Of a stretch of DNA of 64,000 nt, positions 12,101-25,900 are shown one piece after another. This DNA is from Athripsodes cinereus (lineage: Eukaryota > Arthropoda > Insecta > Trichoptera > Leptoceridae), in the NCBI GenBank assembly GCA_947579605.1, contig OX388321.1:18281614-18345613 (forward strand). The letters are read 5' to 3'. The notes beneath the pieces were generated by a model, which did not search any database, was not told the origin of the DNA, and saw nothing but the letters and a program-made list of their open reading frames with translations. Each line of letters begins with the position of its first letter. Position 1 is the stretch's first letter. Both the position numbers and the translations under genes were made by a program.

Positions 12101-15100
12101 AATATGTACCTAATAACTTAATTATTTAACAACTTAATAAAAACATTGTTTTTAACTCTATTCAAATCTCGGTAAGGAAACTTTGAACAAATTGAATAAA
12201 AAATAAATCATTATAACATAACATAACATAACATACATAGACAATTCACACAGATCGAGCTAGTCCCAAACTAAGATGAATCTTGTATTATGGGTACTAA
12301 CGCGACGATACACATATATACAATGCACTACACACATATACATGTAACACCCAGACCCACGACAATTTGAAAAAGGTCATTCTTCACTTTGCCCTGGCCG
12401 GGAATCGAACCCGGGACCTCGTGACTCAAAGGCAAGAGCATTACCTCCGCGCCACACCGGCCGACATAAATGGCATAAACAAGAAATATGTGAACACATA
12501 AAAAAATAAAAATGTAAAAATGAAGAACAAAATCCCCTTCAAATATTTTGAATGTTTTGAGTATTCCACAATGCACTTCTTGATTATAGTTAAATGTAAA
12601 AAAAAAACTCTTGAAATAGTTAAATGTAGTTACCACATTTCACTCGATTTTTCACACCTGCATGAGTGAAGATATTAAGAATAGAAATAAATAGACACCT
12701 TATCCGCACAACCAACAGACTGTGGAAACCCCCTTTCAGAGGAAACAAGAAAGGTGCCTGTACATTGATTGGCATTGGGATACCTTTCTTGTTTCCTACT
12801 TAAGGGAGTTTACAAAGCCTGCTGGTTGTGTGGATGAGGTGTGTGGTTGTGTCGAGTAATATTCTTAACAAAATTTCTTTCAGTCTATTCTTAAATAAAT
12901 ATTTAATCACATGGTAAAAATAGACATCAAAATAGTTCATACAGTTTGCCTAGTAATGCATGAAAGTATAACTGAGCTATTTTTTTTTTCATATTTTTAA
13001 TATTAGTTATATTTTTTCAGGGTAAATTTGTTGGTGCCTTTGCTGCTTCTAATTTGGGTGATGTATCCCCCAACACAGGAGGTCCCAAATGTGAATTTAC
13101 GGGGAGGCCGTGTGATGTGCTAAGTAGTAGATGCGAAAATCAAGATGAGCAATGCTTTGCATCAGGACCAGGTCGGGATATGTATGAAAGTACTAAAATA
13201 ATTGCAGAAAAATTGTACTCTGAAGGGGCTGTAAGTCTTTACATCTTAGACTTTTTACAAGAAATCTTTTTCATTTATATGATAGGCAAATAAATTCCCT
13301 TACGTTTTGATTTGTAGAGACTTTTATCACAATACGACCATGAAATTGAAGGACCATTGAGAACTGTTCATCAATTTTTAGATGTTCCAAAACAACAAGT
13401 ACCAGAATATGATCCAGTCTCTCAAACGTTTAACGAGGTAATTTTTACATTATGTATTTAATGTTTCTGCGTAACGAGTATGAGTTGCAACATTAGCGTA
13501 CAGTTAGCAATACAACACTTACACACGTGTGATGACCAAATGATGTGTAACTTTCACAGTAATATAAAATCTGTACTAGGCTTACTAATTCCTAGAATTG
13601 TTACAGAAATGTGACACTCACAAGTTTGTTTATTTATTTACCATTACAAATAAATGAAGTGTCACAATTTCATTTTAAATTATTTTTAGAATAAATTAGT
13701 AAAAGGATGCAGTCCAGCAATGGGATACAGTTTTGCTGCAGGAACCACGGATGGACCTGGTGCATTCAATTTCAGTCAGGGGACTACGTCAGGGAATATA
13801 ATTTGGGACTCTATTAGAGACTTACTCGCTACACCTTCACAAGAGGAAATTGCATGCCATGCACCCAAACCAATTCTTCTTGCCAGTGGAAGGGTAAAAA
13901 TAATAATTATCTTAAATTAACATTTGATAGTTTTTTTTTATGTCTACATATGAGTATTGTTTTTCTTTTTCAATTTTCTTTCTTCAGTGCTAAACATTGT
14001 GACATTTATGATTTGTAATGTTTTATAACTAAGAAAGTAATGTGTATACTTTATTGCTAGGGATTTTTTATTTTAAGTCCAAACATCTGCATAACAATGA
14101 AACCAGAGTTGGTTGGCATCAAGATTCAAACATTTGATTTCCTGACTAAAGTAACACCTTTTACTTACTTATTAGAATTATAGAAACATATTTGGTTATT
14201 AAATAGAGCATAGAATAATAATATGATTTGTTTCTAGATGAATTTCCCATATGAATGGCAACCCAAGATAGTTTCCACTCAGATGGCTGTGTTGGGAGAC
14301 TTTGTAATAGCTGCCGTCCCTGGGGAGTTCACTACCATGTCAGGGAGGAGAATGAGGGCCGTTATAAAGAATACATTTGCTGCAGTTGGACGAAATGTCA
14401 AAGTCGTCATAGCTGGGCTAAGCAACACATACACCAACTACATCACCACACCAGAAGAGTATCAGGTATTATAGTTTATAAAATAGATGCTATTTTAAAA
14501 GATGAATCTGGATTTGTACTTTTCTAAATATATTCCGAACACTCCTAAGCCAGTAAGCAATATGCTGTGGAGATAAGATAGTAGTAAAAGGAATCAATCC
14601 AGATATCTCTTAATCGAAAATCCAAGACTCTACTTTTAGACGACCAACTACCTCGCTTATATATAAATATATAACCACAGCTCTTTATAATGTTACACAG
14701 AACATGTTTTACATTAGATTACGAGTCTTCCTAAAAAATATAAAGGAATATTTTCTCTGGCATTCCATAATTCTATAATCTCTTATAGTTATAGAAATAT
14801 AACAATTTTATTGGTTTTCATTTAAACCATTTAAAATGTTTTGACAGATGGTTTCCAACTGATATTAATGATTTTATAATTTTATTTTTAGGCTCAGCGT
14901 TATGAAGCTGCATCAACAATTTATGGACCTCACACACTCACAATATATCTCCATAAATACCAACAATTTGCTAAAGCCATTATAACGGTATGGTTTTAAA
15001 CATTTATCATTTTGCAAACATGCATTCATTCTTATACAATAATTCACTTTGACAGTGTGTTTTTAAGAAATTACCTAAAGACAACATTGAGTATTAATGA

Positions 15101-16449
15101 TTAGAATAGAAAGTCTATCAATTCTTTCAAGAATTTTTAAGAATGTAAAATCTTGTTACAATTTAGCAAACTCTACATAAACTGCTATATGGAATGTATG
15201 AGTTGGCTGGCTCAAGATAAAGGTTTTCATAAAGTTTGATTTGAGAAATATTTTCTTGTTTGTGTAATATAAAATATGATTTTAGCATTTTAGTTATTGT
15301 TTTTTCTAGGGAGACTCTGTATCTGAAGGTCCAAAACCACCAGACTTCTCCAACGATTTGATATCTCTAGTAACTCCTGTCATATTTGACATGGCACCAT
15401 TTGGATTATCATTTGGAGACATCACCATTCATCCTGAGAGTACATACAAAATTGGAGATAGTGTCAGAGTCAAATTTGTAAGCTCACGACTTTCCAAAAA
15501 ATATGATACAATATTCATTGTTATCGATTACATTCTTTCCGACTAGTAACAAATTATTCAATTTCGTAGGTGTCTGGCAACCCAAGAAATAATCTGATGA
15601 CAGGAGGGAGCTATTTGTATGTTGAGAGATTGGACGAGTCAGATAAAAAAAATGATAAATGGACTGTCATAGCTGTTGATTCCCATTGGGAGACAAGGTG
15701 AGATTTTAAAAATATAAAGCTGTTTACATAATATGTTTTCTTGTTTTTATTCTCGGAACAGATAGGTAGGACTTTTGTTATTTTACCACTTTGATATAAA
15801 AAAATATTTACCTAACATTAAATGGATTAGTTGAAAGAAATGTTTCGTCATGTTTTGATTTTGTAAAAATGTACAGAAAACGTTGTCATACTACCTAAAC
15901 AATTTGTAATGTGACTAAATTCCAAAATGTTTTCAAAACTAAATTGTTTCATTAGATCCAATGTTTAGATGTTTTATATGTATGTCAGAAAACACATTTT
16001 TTAATATATAATAATTATTCAGGATTTATCTCAGTACAGTGCTTATTTATTTATACACTGATTACAAGCAATTATACTTGAAATTACATTTGCATTAAAT
16101 ATAATTAATATAGAGAGAGTGAGTTCATCCCTCTACTATTGGAGAAATTCATACTCCTCAACCTCTTCATGTATGTTGATTGTATTGTTTATGGTTCACC
16201 AATTTATTTGTTTATTGTTTCAGATTTGTATGGGAAAGAGATTCACTTATTTTAGGTACAAGTAAAGCAAATGTATACTGGGACATTCCAGAAAACACAC
16301 AACCTGGCATATATAGGATCCGCCATACTGGTTATTTTAAATATATATTAGGATCAATAAAAGCCTACGAAGGAATATCTAGACCATTCCAAGTCCTACC
16401 CAAGAATACTTCATCTTCTAATCCAATCAAACTTCTACTAGTACACTAA
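9152..16449 (+). CDS. CDase: Neutral ceramidase, 13 coding exons, 719 aa
   Basis: Neutral ceramidases hydrolyse the amide bond of ceramide to sphingosine and fatty acid, at the cell surface or secreted. Exons: 9152-9277, 10162-10305, 10916-11092, 11261-11388, 11772-11976, 13021-13230, 13318-13437, 13690-13893, 14238-14465, 14892-14987, 15310-15477, 15570-15697, 16224-16449. All have GT-AG borders and phases join exactly. Residues 1-23 form a signal peptide ending PLVLS. The catalytic landmarks of the family are present: GTHTHSSPGGY (His114/His116), WFAIHPVSMNN (His225), NLGDVSPN (nucleophile Ser276), PGEFTTMSGRR (Glu468) and NTYTNYITT (about 501-509, with the zinc-binding Tyr). QPGIYRIR near the end marks the C-terminal Ig-like domain. 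Length matches the family, about 700-780 aa. An AG just before 9139 implies a non-coding exon further upstream. The gene looks complete and functional. Confidence 0.96.
9445..9630 (-). repeat. Decayed LINE C-terminus remnant in ceramidase intron 1
   Basis: Read on the minus strand, with stops, it gives the RPRG...IRWTD...DVDTLG pattern seen at the C-terminus of many LINE reverse-transcriptase polyproteins. Adjacent sequence to about 9700 (GCCCGATCTAGGGGAGAG, GCCTTGGGCGG) looks like another old repeat. Neither has usable coding potential. Confidence 0.45.
10765..10893 (+). mobile_element. RTE/SINE-type 3' tail, subfamily 1, copy 1
   Basis: It shares AAATCACTATAAAGTGATAA, CATCACAT and TATGTG.ATGATGATGTGCAAGAAG with 58446-58577, in the same order. 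The layout (GGTTAGATG-GAAGAAATC, a GTGATAA box, then a TGTGCAA-ATAAA-like end) is that of the 3' tail of RTE-clade LINEs and their partner SINEs. It ends only about 22 bp before ceramidase exon 3. Confidence 0.65.
12206..12466 (-). mobile_element. tRNA-derived SINE in ceramidase intron 5
   Basis: On the minus strand the head reads GGTGTGGCGCGGAGGTAATG (A box) and, about 40 nt later, GGGTTCGATTCCCGGCC (canonical B box). A tRNA-unrelated body of about 170 bp follows, then a tail of repeated TTATG units (12215-12235). The tRNA-like head lacks a proper acceptor stem and 3' end, so this is a SINE and not a tRNA gene. Confidence 0.8.
12695..12842. repeat. Hairpin-forming MITE in ceramidase intron 5
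   Basis: The whole 148 bp folds on itself. The left arm starts ACACCTTATCCGCACAACCA and holds GGAAACAAGAAAGGT. The reversed right arm starts ACACCTCATCCACACAACCA and holds the same GGAAACAAGAAAGGT. The loop is about 25 nt. The element would be transcribed within the ceramidase pre-mRNA as a long imperfect hairpin. Confidence 0.75.
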
Positions 16450-16478
16450 ACAAATTGTAAATTAATCTAGGAACAACA

Positions 16479-16484
16479 AATAAA
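16479..16484 (+). terminator. Polyadenylation signal of ceramidase
   Basis: AATAAA lies 30 bp after the TAA stop, giving a very short 3' UTR. Confidence 0.7.
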
Positions 16485-16982
16485 TTATGTGATATTATTA
16501 ATGACTTCATATTATTGCTAACATCCTTTCAACATGATTAACCATATTGTATGCGAAAAATCATACAATATTTGGTCAGTTTAATTAGGTATTTCCAATA
16601 CTACATAACTATACAAAACAAGTTGAAGATGAGAATAATTTACCTCTGCATACAATTCAAATTTTCCCGCCTTTTTCATCTAGATATTAGGTACCTAGGT
16701 TAAATTTACCTGTTAATGTATTATGAGCAAAAATGTTTATTGACCTCAAAGGCATTTTTTATCTTATCATTTATATCCTACCATCACCTAGATCGATAAA
16801 CTTTTGATGTTCTATGAAGGAAATTTTGAAGGTCTGCCAAAGAGATTCGATCTAAAAATAACATCTAATTGTCGCTTACTAAAATAATGTCCTAGGTATG
16901 TCTGTTTATAAATACATTATCGTGCTATCTTGTAAATGTTATTTTATTATTTCATTAAAATACCAATCTTATTTCACCAAAC

Positions 16983-19900
16983 ATGGACAGAGTTCTTTCA
17001 TTTAGAGATCCAAGTAGTTGTGGCCAATCAGAATACATAAGAAAACGACTTTGCATTAGTATAGTTTTTGTGATTGGATTTCTTTGTATATTTGGCGGTA
17101 TGTATATATTTTCATAAATATCTAAAATAATATATTACTATTTATCTTTACTCATATATCAATATCCTAAATTTCTAGTGTCAACAATTCGCGCATAATA
17201 ATTTTTATTACGTACCCATTAACATAATATTTTAAAGCATCTCATGTTTACTTACTTAATTATGTGTAAAAAGTTCATAGTTTGACTGAAAACTGAACTA
17301 TTTATAACCTGCTACTAAAACTTATGTCTATGAGTGGTGTAAAAATAATGGTATACTATTTCATGGTCCATAATAATACTTACCTACACGTACCTACTGT
17401 ACAAAGAAATTAATAAATATCTATAAGAAGGTAAATACATACACAAATCTTTTTACCAAAGACGTTTGTACTGCACTTGATAATGTACACAATAGACTAG
17501 GCTTGTGTAGTACATGTACTAGGTACTATTAGGAACTAATTCCCAGTACTGTACTAGAATGAACTATTCCGTATCTTATTCGCTCTTAGTTCTTTTAGTT
17601 CATTCATTCCCAATCGGACAGAACTAAAGTAATGCCAGTGACGTTCGGCATCTCCGCTCGGCGCCACTCGGTTTATGTCGGAACTTTAAACGAGTGCGAG
17701 TGAGATAGTTGATGTGATGATTCTATGAAGGATATAGTGCCTTCTCTTTTGCTTCTAATTAGTTCTTTTAGTTCAGTGACGTCAATGAACTAATAAGAAG
17801 CACCAAGTACTGTACAAGTACATTCTAGTAGGTAGTATTCTAATACAGAGTGGTAGATAAATAGATTGGTGTTAGACCTTTTTAGTGTTTTGTTTTGCTA
17901 TGAACATTGAAAATGGCGCCAATAAGGACGAAAAAGTATCATTACATATAACTTATATAACGGTGTTGTAATTTAGTAGACATAAGTTAAAATATTATCC
18001 CTTATGAACGTCTCATAAACATATAAAATAATAATGTAGTAGGTACCTACTGTCGATAGCAAAATTATTAAAATTTATTGAAATGAAAATCCAAAGCCTG
18101 CAAATTATGAAGGAAAATAAAATATTCTCTGAATTTTCTCTTTGTTAGTTACTAAGTATTGATTTTCATAATCACAAAATTACATAAATGTGCATTTCCT
18201 ATGTATGTACTCTGTATGCATCCTAAATTCTTATTAGAACATGTACTAATTAGTATAATATGCATCCTGTATTATTATTAGTACATGTACTACATTCATG
18301 ACTGAATAATTTTGACATGGAAATATTCAGTGAACTAATAGTACTAATAGTACTAGAAGAGCGTACTAGTTCCGTAGGACAATTGTACTAGATCAGATCG
18401 CTCCCAAAAATGACCGAGCAAGAACAAGCCTACAATAGACAAGGGATGACATCACAGAAAATTATTTGGAGGACGTGGACCACCAACATAACCGAACAAA
18501 AATAAAAACTTTACCAACCTGACCATAAATTGTTACTCAACGATCCATAGATTAACTTCAAGCAAAAATACGCTTTCTATATATAATGAGTTACAATCCA
18601 TTGGATTGGTCTGCAACGAGTTTTGACTTATTTCTCCACTCCTCCCTATTCTCAGCCAGTCTCTTCAACTCCATATATGAGCCACAGCTCATGTCCCTCT
18701 TCAGTTGGTCCATATAGGCGTCTCTCGGTCGACCTCTGCCATTTGTGCCTTCCGTCCTGCCCTCTGCGATTGCGATGAGCAGTCCTGGGTGCCTGATGTT
18801 GTGGCCAATCCAATTAGCTCGTTGTTGGCAGATTCTTTTGAGGAGTTGCCTTTTTTCGCCAACCCTGGTTAACACTTCTTCGTTTTCGACGTGTTCCGAC
18901 CAATGAATCTTCAGCATGCGTCTATAACACCACATTTCAAATGCCGCTAACCGTCCGCTTTCCCTCTTACTGATGGTCCACGTCTCGCATCCATATAGCA
19001 GAATGCTCCACACAAAGGCTTTAGTGAGATTCTTCCTCACGCTTAGATCAATATTAGGGGATTCTAATATTTTGGATTTTTTGTTAAAGGCAATTCGTGC
19101 CTGGTTTATTCTGCTCACAATTTCTGATTTGGAGCGTCCGTCCTGGTTTATTCTGCTGCCCAAGTACACGAATTTTCTTACTTGTTTGATGCTCACTCCA
19201 TTTATGGCAATGTTCGCAGTCGCTTCCTCCCTTCCAACGACCATACATTTTGTTTTATCTTTATTTATTTTCATGTTGTACTTTGACAACAGTATACTTT
19301 CCATTTTTCCTAAGGCTTCGTTCAGCTCCATCTCGGAGTCTGCGAGCAGTGCTATGTCGTCAGCATATCTAATCATGTCAACCTTTTTCCCATTTATTTT
19401 TACTCCTGTCCAATTCTTCATTTCTTCTCTGAGTTCATCAATAGCTTGCTGTAAGTATATAGCAGTTAAAGAGTGCTGGCGACATTGAGCATCCCTGTCT
19501 TACACCTTGTTCTACTCTCGCTTCTGCGCAGCTCTCTCCGCTTTTAATTACAGCCATTTCATTCTTGTATAGGCTCCAGATTGCTCTTCTGTCCTTATAG
19601 CTCATTCCTATCTGGTTTAGAGTCTTAAAAAGTTGTTCCCATTCTACTTTATCGAATGCTTTTTCTAGGTCGATGAATGCTACATACGTGTTTCTATTCA
19701 CTGTTATTCTCTTTTCAAGAACAAGTCTTAGACTCAGAATTGCATCTCTTGTACCTGTCTCTTTGCGGAATCCAAATTGATCTTCTGAAAGTGTTTCGTT
19801 TATTTTATTTTCCGCCCTTTTCATTATAATGTTGGTGAGTATCTTAGAAGCGTGTGATATCATGCTTAATGTTCTGTGTTGTTCGCACTTTGTCGTGCCT

Positions 19901-22900
19901 GTTTTCTTAGGTAGCGCTCGTATCAGACATTTGGCGAAGTCCTCAGGTATCTCTCCTGTGTTATATATTTTGCAGACAAGCTTATACAAAGTGTCAAGCA
20001 TGCCGCTTCCTGCGCATTTAAGCAGCTCTGATGGAATTAGGTCAATACCTGGTGCTTTGCCGTCTTTCAATTTTGATAAGGCATTATCAAATTCACTTCT
20101 TAAGATATCATCTCCATTATTTTCTTTGTCATATTCTGTTTCCAGTGCTTTACTTTCCTCAAGTATGTTCTTTCCTTTGTAAAGTTGTTCTAGGTATTCT
20201 TTCCACCTTTTGACGATCAATTCATCCTCAAACAGAAGTTTGCCGTTTTGATCTTGGATAGCACATCGTGGCTGTGTCTTATCATTGAAAAAATTCTTGA
20301 CTTCAGAATATGCAGTTTCAAATTTTCTTTGTTTTATATTTCTGTTGATATTCCTGCATTTTTCTTGCAGATAGCATTCCTTTCTTAATTTGGACTCCCT
20401 GTTGATTTTGTTTCTCAAGATTTTATATTCCTTTTTTCCTTCTTCTGTTCTCGAGTTCTTTAACCTCCTTCTTTCTTCAATCATTTCTAATATATCGTCC
20501 GTAATCCATTCTTTCCTAGCTTACGCTTTCTACAAAATGAAAAAGGTATATATTCCAATGAAATAATGAAGTGTGTCACATGAGGGGAGAGATGTTGGGG
20601 TGGTATCTCTTTCTAACACTACGTAATTCTAACTATGTTTTGGAAAGGAACGGCATCCTTTCACTTTTTCTCTAATATACATAAGTAACTAATGATGGAA
20701 AGCATATTTTTGCTTGGCGTTGGTTGGCCTTTGGACGGTTGAGCAACAAATAATGGTCAATAGTATTGTTCAGAATCTGAGTATTCGTTTTTATGTATTC
20801 GTTCTTCAACTTAACTCGAAGAAATAAATCCTCAATGCCAAATCTGTTCGGTCTTTTTCGTTCTTTTGGGAAAAATTACATTAAAGTACTATATTTTCAA
20901 AGAAACTAAGGTTTAACATCGCGTGGCAAATAAAGTCACGAACGAGATTTAAATCTTCGTGTGTGTTTTTTTTTTTTGGAAAAAAAACCTTAAGATACTC
21001 TATTTTCAAAGATACTAAGGTTTCATATTGCGTGTCAAACGTTGAGAACGAGATTCTTGGATTTAAATCTACGTGTTATTATTTTGGAAAAAACGCCATT
21101 GGAGTATTCTATTTTCAAAGGAATTAAGGTTTTATATCGCGAGTCAAATGTAACAAACATGATTCAAAGATTTAAATCTTTGTGAAGTTGTTTTGGTAAA
21201 AATACCATTAGAATACTCTATTTACAAAGAGACTAAGGTTTAAAATCGCGTGACATATATCACAAACGAGATTTAAGGATTTAAATCTTCGTGTCGTCTT
21301 TTGGGAAAAAGGCCTTTAAAATACTTTATTTTCAAAGAGACTAAGGTGAAAATCGCGTGACAAATTCCACGAACGAGAACGAATACTAAGAACGAATTGT
21401 TTTGAAGAACGATGTCTCAAGTACCGATTACTGAAAAAGAACTGGATTTACCAATACTAATGGTCAAGTTGTTTTCGTTCGGTTATGTCATGGATGTATG
21501 TAGGTAGGGGATGGAACGTTTATAGTAATTTGTATGAATGACAGCCTTTTTTTTTCTATGGTCAACCATACACTGGCGTGCACGTGTATTTTGAAGCTCT
21601 GGATTTCAGATAAGATATTTGGTTAAATATTAAATATTTAGAGTTTAATTTGTTCATGTACTCTGCACATAACAGGTATTTATAATTTGATTACTAAATT
21701 GTGGATCCTGATCATCATTATTCATCGATTTATGCCCTTTTTTGTTTTCTTTGTTTCGCTATAATTTTGTGGCGTAATTTTTGGCGAATATTTTTGTTTG
21801 TATGTAAAATTTATTTCATTTCGCTGTTTTTTTTTCTGTCGAAATTTTTGCCAATAATTTAATTGTTTTTTATTTGTTTCGCTGAAATTTTTTCATACTG
21901 TAGGTACTTATTTTAGGTACCAACATGGACGAAATCCCTCCTAAACCTCCGATTCCCCCGGACCCGCCGGAGGAAAACAGGAAAAGAAAACGGAGTGACG
22001 ATGCGCAATTGATACCAAAAGGGATCTCATCTGATAGTGTTTTCGAAAATAATTCGTCCCAAATTGGGAAAACAAAGGAGACACCATCTGTCTCTCACAC
22101 TCCCACTATACGAGAATACTTTTACGATTCTAAGTCTGTAGGTCCGTTTACTGTTTTTGTTCAATATGCAGACACTAAAACTACTGCACCATTGCATCCT
22201 ATGCAATTGGGAAAAATCCTTTTCTCCAGAAATGTACAGGGTGTCGTTAATGGGTCTATCAAATCGGAAGGTAAATATAAAGTATCAGTAGCATTCTCTT
22301 CAGCAAATCATGCCAATTCATTTTTGAAAAATGCGTTTGTTCTTTCTAACTCTCGATACAAAGCTTTCGTTCCTTCTTTCCTTTCGTACCGCATGGGTAT
22401 CATAAGGGGGGTAGACGAGGATTTATCTGAGGAGGAACTAAAAAGTGCCATCTCAGCCGGAAACCCTAAAATGGATATCGTGAAGGTGAGGCGCCTTGCT
22501 TATAAGGATAGACAATCAGAAACCATTTGTTGGAAACCATCCCGATCAATTGTCATCACTTTTGCCGGACAGTCTCTACCCAATCAGGTTTATATTTTTT
22601 ATAGCTCGTTTAGAGTGGACCTATATGTATTACCGACGTTGCAATGCTTCAGATGCTGCAAATTCGGACATACTAGGGCAAACTGCCGCTCGGTCCAAAA
22701 ATGTTTTAAGTGCGGTGAGTGCCACGCCTCTGAAGAATGCCCATCTCAAGATTTGAAATGTTTCAATTGTGGCGGTGACCATAAAGCAATTAGCCAATCA
22801 TGTCCAGAGCATCGTAGACAAAAAGCAATAAAGGAAAGCATGGCAACTGAAAATTGCTCCTATATCCAAGCTGCAAAAATGCACCCCCAGAAAAAAACCC

Positions 22901-25900
22901 TGTTCTCGGTAATCACAGCAAATACTGGCAATAACAGTAGACCCCAAAAAAATAAGCCCGTTCCTAATCTCCAAAAACCACCTAACAAAAAAGAGCACAA
23001 CTCCATACTTATGTTCCCAAATGGTAACCCTACTTACACTGCCCCTGATGGGTGCGCCATTGCCTCAGCACCCTCTAATGAAGAACATTCGTATGCCATG
23101 AACCCTACTGTCGAATCTTTAAGGGAAGACCTTAACAAAGATAACCAATTCTACCTGAAATCATTGATAACCATCTTAATTGACGCACTCTCTTCACAAA
23201 CCTCTTACAATACAGGATCACTTATCTCTACGCTTCAATCCTTCCTAATCAAAAATGGCCAACACTCCTAAAAACAATTTTCCAAAAAAGACTCACAACT
23301 CACCATCTCATAGTTCTACTCGCCCTCATTCTTTAAACTTTCTCCAATGGAATTGCCGAAGTGTCTCATCTAGCAAAAATGACATCATATACCTTATTCA
23401 AAAATTTGAAATAAATATAGCAGCCCTCAGCGAAACATGGTTACAGCCACTATGGAATTTTAACATTCCCGGGTTCCATTGTTTAAGAGACGATCGTTTG
23501 GACTCAAGGGGCGGTGGAACGGCCCTCTTAATTCAGTCCCACCTCCCATTTCAAATGATAAAAACCCCAAAAAATCCATCTATACAATTAATAGCTGCCT
23601 CAGTAAATGGAATTTCTGTCATCTCTACTTATATTCCACCCAATACAAATTTTGATGAAAACTATTGGAATTCAGTACTTCAAAACTTGCCTAAGCCCCT
23701 CCTTATTCTGGGTGACCTGAATGCGCACTCAGTTAGCTGGGGCTGCTCTAGAAATGACAGATCCGGCAATTCAATCCTTTCTTTTGCAGACTCACACAAT
23801 CTATGTATTTTAAATGACGGCTCTCCAACAAGGTTTACCTCCCCTCAACAAAATGCAAGTGCGGTCGATCTATCCTTGATTTCTGATTCGATCGCAGCCT
23901 CATCCACGTGGCATGTTCTTATCGATCCTCTTTCAAGCGATCACTTTCCTATCCTGGTGAGTATTACTGAAAGAAACCAAAATCCTGAACAAAGATGTAA
24001 GGTGGGGAAAAATTATAACAAAGCAAACTGGAAAGAATTTACGTCATTGGTAGAACAAACAACATCAAGTGTCAAACCTTCTAATTCCCCTGTTGACATA
24101 GAAACAAAATATGAGAGAATTCTCTCAATCATAGAGGACTCATCTGAACCCTCTGTGCCGAATCACAAGTTGTGCAAAAAAAATCCCATATCTCCTCCGT
24201 GGTGGGACAGCGAATGTACCCAAAGTATTAAAAAAAGAAAAGAGGCAATCAAAATATTTAGGAAGGATGTAACAACCGAAAATTATATACTAACAAAACA
24301 AATTCAGGCACAAACGCGCAGGCTCTTAAGAAAGAAAAAGAAGAAAGGATGGACAGATTTCTGTAATAGTCTTTCTCCCAACACTCATCCTTCAATCGTA
24401 TGGAACTCCATACGCAGGTTTCGTTCTTCCTATCTACCTCCTAAATCTCATATACAAGACGAAGGTTATATTGATGCTTTCATAAATAAACTCGCCCCCC
24501 CACATGTACCTAATGAAACAGAAATAAGCTGGGTTTCCTCTCAGAAGAAAACTACTCCAGGTTTTCTTGATTCCCCTTTCTCTGTCGAGGAACTACTTGG
24601 CACTATAAAGATTCTGAAGAATTCCTCTCCGGGGTTGGATAACATACCATACAGTGTGTTTAAACATCTCCCGGATAATTTTTTAAAACTCCTTCTACAG
24701 TTCTACAATGACTGCTTATCAAGTGGGCTTGTGCCAGAGGCTTGGCGAAAATCTTTAATTATCCCCATCCTGAAACCTGGACGAGACCCCTCACTTGGAT
24801 CTTCATATAGACCTATTGCCCTATCGTCCTGCTCTTTGAAAATTTTGGAGCATATGTTAAAAAAACGTGTTGAGTGGTATTTGGAAAATGGTGATCTTCT
24901 GTCAAGTTCCCAATTCGGGTTTCGAAAAGCCCGCTCTTGTTTAGATAACCTAAGTATTTTAACCTCAGACGTAAGAGCGGCTCTTATTAACAAGGAATAT
25001 ACGGTTGCATCATTTTTGGATATTGAATCAGCTTACGATAATGTGCGCATTGATCTATTAATGACGATTCTGCAAGACTTGGGTATTCCTAGCCTTATTT
25101 TAAAACTTCTTTTTGGCATCTTCTCGCAGCGCACCATGGTTTTCAAAACTACTGATAGACTAGTCTACAGAAAAGTCTATAGAGGGCTTCCCCAGGGCTC
25201 TGTCTTGAGCCCACTGCTTTTCAACGTCTATCTCTCAAAAATTAACTCAAATATTGGCAGAGATTGTAAACTACTACAGTATGCGGATGATATAGTTCTA
25301 TATTCATCCAATAAACTCCTCTCAAAATCTATCGACGCTATGTCATCAAGCATAAACTCTCTGAATTTCTGGCTCACTTCGTTGGGTCTCTCTATCTCCC
25401 CCCAAAAAAGTCACACAATGGTTTTTACGAAATCACATAAGACCCCAACAGCAAATCTCAAATTAGAAAATAACCCCATACCATGTGTCGAACAAGTAAG
25501 ATTCCTGGGGATGATTCTAGACAGAAAATTGTCGTGGCGTCATCACATAGAACATATCGTCTCTACATGTGAAAGAAATATTAATCCTCTGAGGGCTGTA
25601 TGTCGAGTATGGTGGGGATGTCACCCAACTACAGTCAAACTACTGTACAACGCACTAATACGCAGTCTGCTTGATTATGGTAGCTTTTTGATGGACCCCT
25701 TGCCCAAGTATCTTCAATTAAAACTAGACCGCATACAACACAGGTGCCTGCGCATGGTGCTGGGAGCCATGTCCACCTCCCCTGTAAATGCTCTTCAAGT
25801 AGAAGCGGGAGAAATGCCCTTGAAAATAAGAAGACAGTTTTTGTCGGACAATTTCCTTGCAAAAAGAATATATCTGCTTAATCATCCTCTCATGCAATCA

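Noticed and set aside
12390..12466. Possible tRNA gene on the minus strand
   Set aside because: Good A and B boxes, but no closed acceptor stem and a SINE body and TTATG tail follow, so it is a SINE.
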